This document shows, piece after piece, positions 5,981-7,386 of a stretch of DNA of 7,386 bases. The notes beneath the pieces are model-generated. The model worked only from the letters and a program-made list of their open reading frames with translations, was not told where the DNA came from and searched no databases. The DNA is taken from assembly GCF_000966975.1 (NCBI RefSeq), contig NZ_JZWV01000464.1:1-7386 (forward strand), read 5' to 3'. The position numbers were made by a program, and so were the translations under genes. This DNA is from Streptomyces katrae. Its GTDB lineage: Bacteria; Actinomycetota; Actinomycetes; Streptomycetales; Streptomycetaceae. The stretch's first letter is position 1; every line of letters begins with the position of its first letter.

Positions 5981-7384
5981 ATGACCGACGATCAGAAGTC
6001 CACGGCGTTCCGGACCGAGCACGACTCCATGGGTGAGGTACGGGTGCCCGTCCACGCCAAGTGGCGCGCCCAGACCCAGCGCGCGGTGGAGAACTTCCCG
6101 CTCTCCGGGCAGCGCCTCGAACGCGCCCACATCGAGGCCCTGGCCCGCATCAAGGCGGCCGCCGCCCTGGTCAACTCCGAGCTCGGGGTCCTGGACGAGG
6201 AGACCGCCGCGGCGATCCGCTCCGCGGCGGCGGAGGTCGCCGAGGGCCGCTGGGACGAGCACTTCCCCGTCGACGTCTTCCAGACCGGCTCCGGCACCTC
6301 GTCCAACATGAACACCAACGAGGTGATCGCCACCCTGGCCGGCGAGCGGCTCGGGCGCGAGGTCCACCCCAACGACCACGTCAACGCCTCGCAGAGCTCG
6401 AACGACGTCTTCCCCTCGTCCATCCACATCGCAGCCACCGCCGCCGTCACCCACGACCTGGTCCCGGCCCTGCGCCACCTGGAACTGGCCCTGGAGCGCA
6501 AGGCCGCCGAGTTCGCCGGGGTGGTCAAGTCCGGGCGCACCCACCTGATGGACGCCACCCCGGTCACCCTCGGCCAGGAGTTCGGCGGGTACGCGGCCCA
6601 GATCCGCTACGGGATCGAGCGCCTGGAGGCCGCCCTGCCGAGGCTGGCCGAGCTGCCGCTGGGCGGTACCGCCGTCGGGACCGGGATCAACACCCCGCCC
6701 GGGTTCTCGGCGGCCGTGATCGCCGAGGTGGCGCGGACGACCGGGCTGCCGCTGACCGAGGCCCGCAACCACTTCGAGGCCCAGGGCGCGCGGGACGCCC
6801 TGGTGGAGACCTCGGGAATGCTGCGCACCATCGCCGTCTCGCTCACCAAGATCTGCAACGATCTGCGCTGGATGGCCTCCGGACCGCGCACCGGATTGGC
6901 CGAAATCAATCTGCCGGATCTGCAGCCGGGGTCCTCGATCATGCCCGGGAAGGTCAATCCGGTCGTCCCCGAGGCCCTCCTGATGATCGCCGCGCAGGTG
7001 ACGGGCAACGACGCGGCGGTCGCGGTGGCGGGCGCCGCCGGCAACTTCGAGCTCAACGTGATGCTCCCGGTGATGGCCCGCAACCTCCTCGAGTCCATCC
7101 GCCTGCTGGCCAACGGGAGCCGGCTGCTGGCCGACCGCACGGTGGACGGGATCACCGCCAACACCGAGCGGGCCAGGGAGTACGCCGAGTCCTCGCCCTC
7201 CGTGGTGACCCCGCTCAACCGCTACATCGGGTACGAGGAGGCGGCCAAGGTCGCCAAGCGCTCGCTCGCGGAACGCAAGACCATCCGCCAGGTCGTCCTG
7301 GAGTCCGGCTACGTCGACCGGGGCGTGCTGACCCTCCAGCAGCTGGACGAGGCGCTGGACGTCCTGCGCATGACCCGCCCCTGA
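5981..7384 (+). CDS. fumC: Class II fumarate hydratase
   Basis: This 467-residue enzyme of the fumarase/aspartase superfamily interconverts fumarate and malate in the TCA cycle, as a cytoplasmic homotetramer in known members. Diagnostic stretches are [15 protein letters not shown] (101-115), [10 protein letters not shown] (136-145), [16 protein letters not shown] (185-200, with His188 as the catalytic base partner) and the signature loop [11 protein letters not shown] (317-327, with Ser318 and Lys324). Residue numbers at the His and Ser match those of E. coli FumC, and length is normal. Unlike class I enzymes it needs no iron-sulfur cluster. Aspartate ammonia-lyase is the closest alternative, but the overall sequence and the [15 protein letters not shown] stretch fit actinobacterial FumC better. 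The gene is complete and diverges from the esterase gene; no partner gene follows within the window. Confidence 0.96.
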   Translation: MTDDQKSTAFRTEHDSMGEVRVPVHAKWRAQTQRAVENFPLSGQRLERAHIEALARIKAAAALVNSELGVLDEETAAAIRSAAAEVAEGRWDEHFPVDVFQTGSGTSSNMNTNEVIATLAGERLGREVHPNDHVNASQSSNDVFPSSIHIAATAAVTHDLVPALRHLELALERKAAEFAGVVKSGRTHLMDATPVTLGQEFGGYAAQIRYGIERLEAALPRLAELPLGGTAVGTGINTPPGFSAAVIAEVARTTGLPLTEARNHFEAQGARDALVETSGMLRTIAVSLTKICNDLRWMASGPRTGLAEINLPDLQPGSSIMPGKVNPVVPEALLMIAAQVTGNDAAVAVAGAAGNFELNVMLPVMARNLLESIRLLANGSRLLADRTVDGITANTERAREYAESSPSVVTPLNRYIGYEEAAKVAKRSLAERKTIRQVVLESGYVDRGVLTLQQLDEALDVLRMTRP

Positions 7385-7386
7385 CC

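Noticed and set aside
1..7386. CRISPR arrays, insertion sequences, tRNA or rRNA genes
   Set aside because: No regularly spaced repeats, transposase-like products, terminal inverted repeats or RNA-gene signatures were seen on either strand.

Overview
The window is very GC-rich, with G or C at almost every third codon position and AG-rich ribosome binding sites. Its genes (class II fumarase, secreted GDSL esterase with a ricin-type lectin tail, TPR protein with a degenerate ATPase-like N-terminus) fit a Streptomyces or close relative. This assignment rests on sequence character and family knowledge, not on a database match.

Layout from left to right. Positions 1-176 hold no convincing gene, but do hold a 26-bp tandem duplication and a terminator-like hairpin. 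From 177 to 4197 there is a leftward (minus-strand) gene set. In transcription order it is: a 26-residue peptide gene with a near-perfect Shine-Dalgarno site (4197-4117), which is a candidate RiPP precursor; a strong stem-loop; a membrane M50 metallopeptidase with an N-terminal PqqD-like RiPP recognition domain (4019-2817); a TPR protein whose reading frame is broken near 2663 (2776-732); and a flavin-reductase-like flavoprotein (716-177). Spacings of 97, 40 and 15 nt suggest one transcript. Further right is a separate minus-strand gene for a secreted SGNH/GDSL hydrolase with a ricin-type beta-trefoil domain (5872-4343), ending in its own hairpin. A divergent promoter region (5873-5980) separates it from a plus-strand class II fumarase (5981-7384), which is complete and ends two bases before the window edge.

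The most interesting part is 177-4197. The recognition-domain/peptidase fusion next to a tiny, strongly translated peptide gene looks like a compact peptide-maturation locus: the recognition domain would bind the leader and the intramembrane peptidase would cleave it. The flavoprotein could be a tailoring or redox enzyme and the TPR protein a regulator or scaffold. No cyclase, dehydratase, radical-SAM enzyme or dedicated transporter is visible, so it matches no RiPP class I can name. The esterase and fumarase look like ordinary neighbours.
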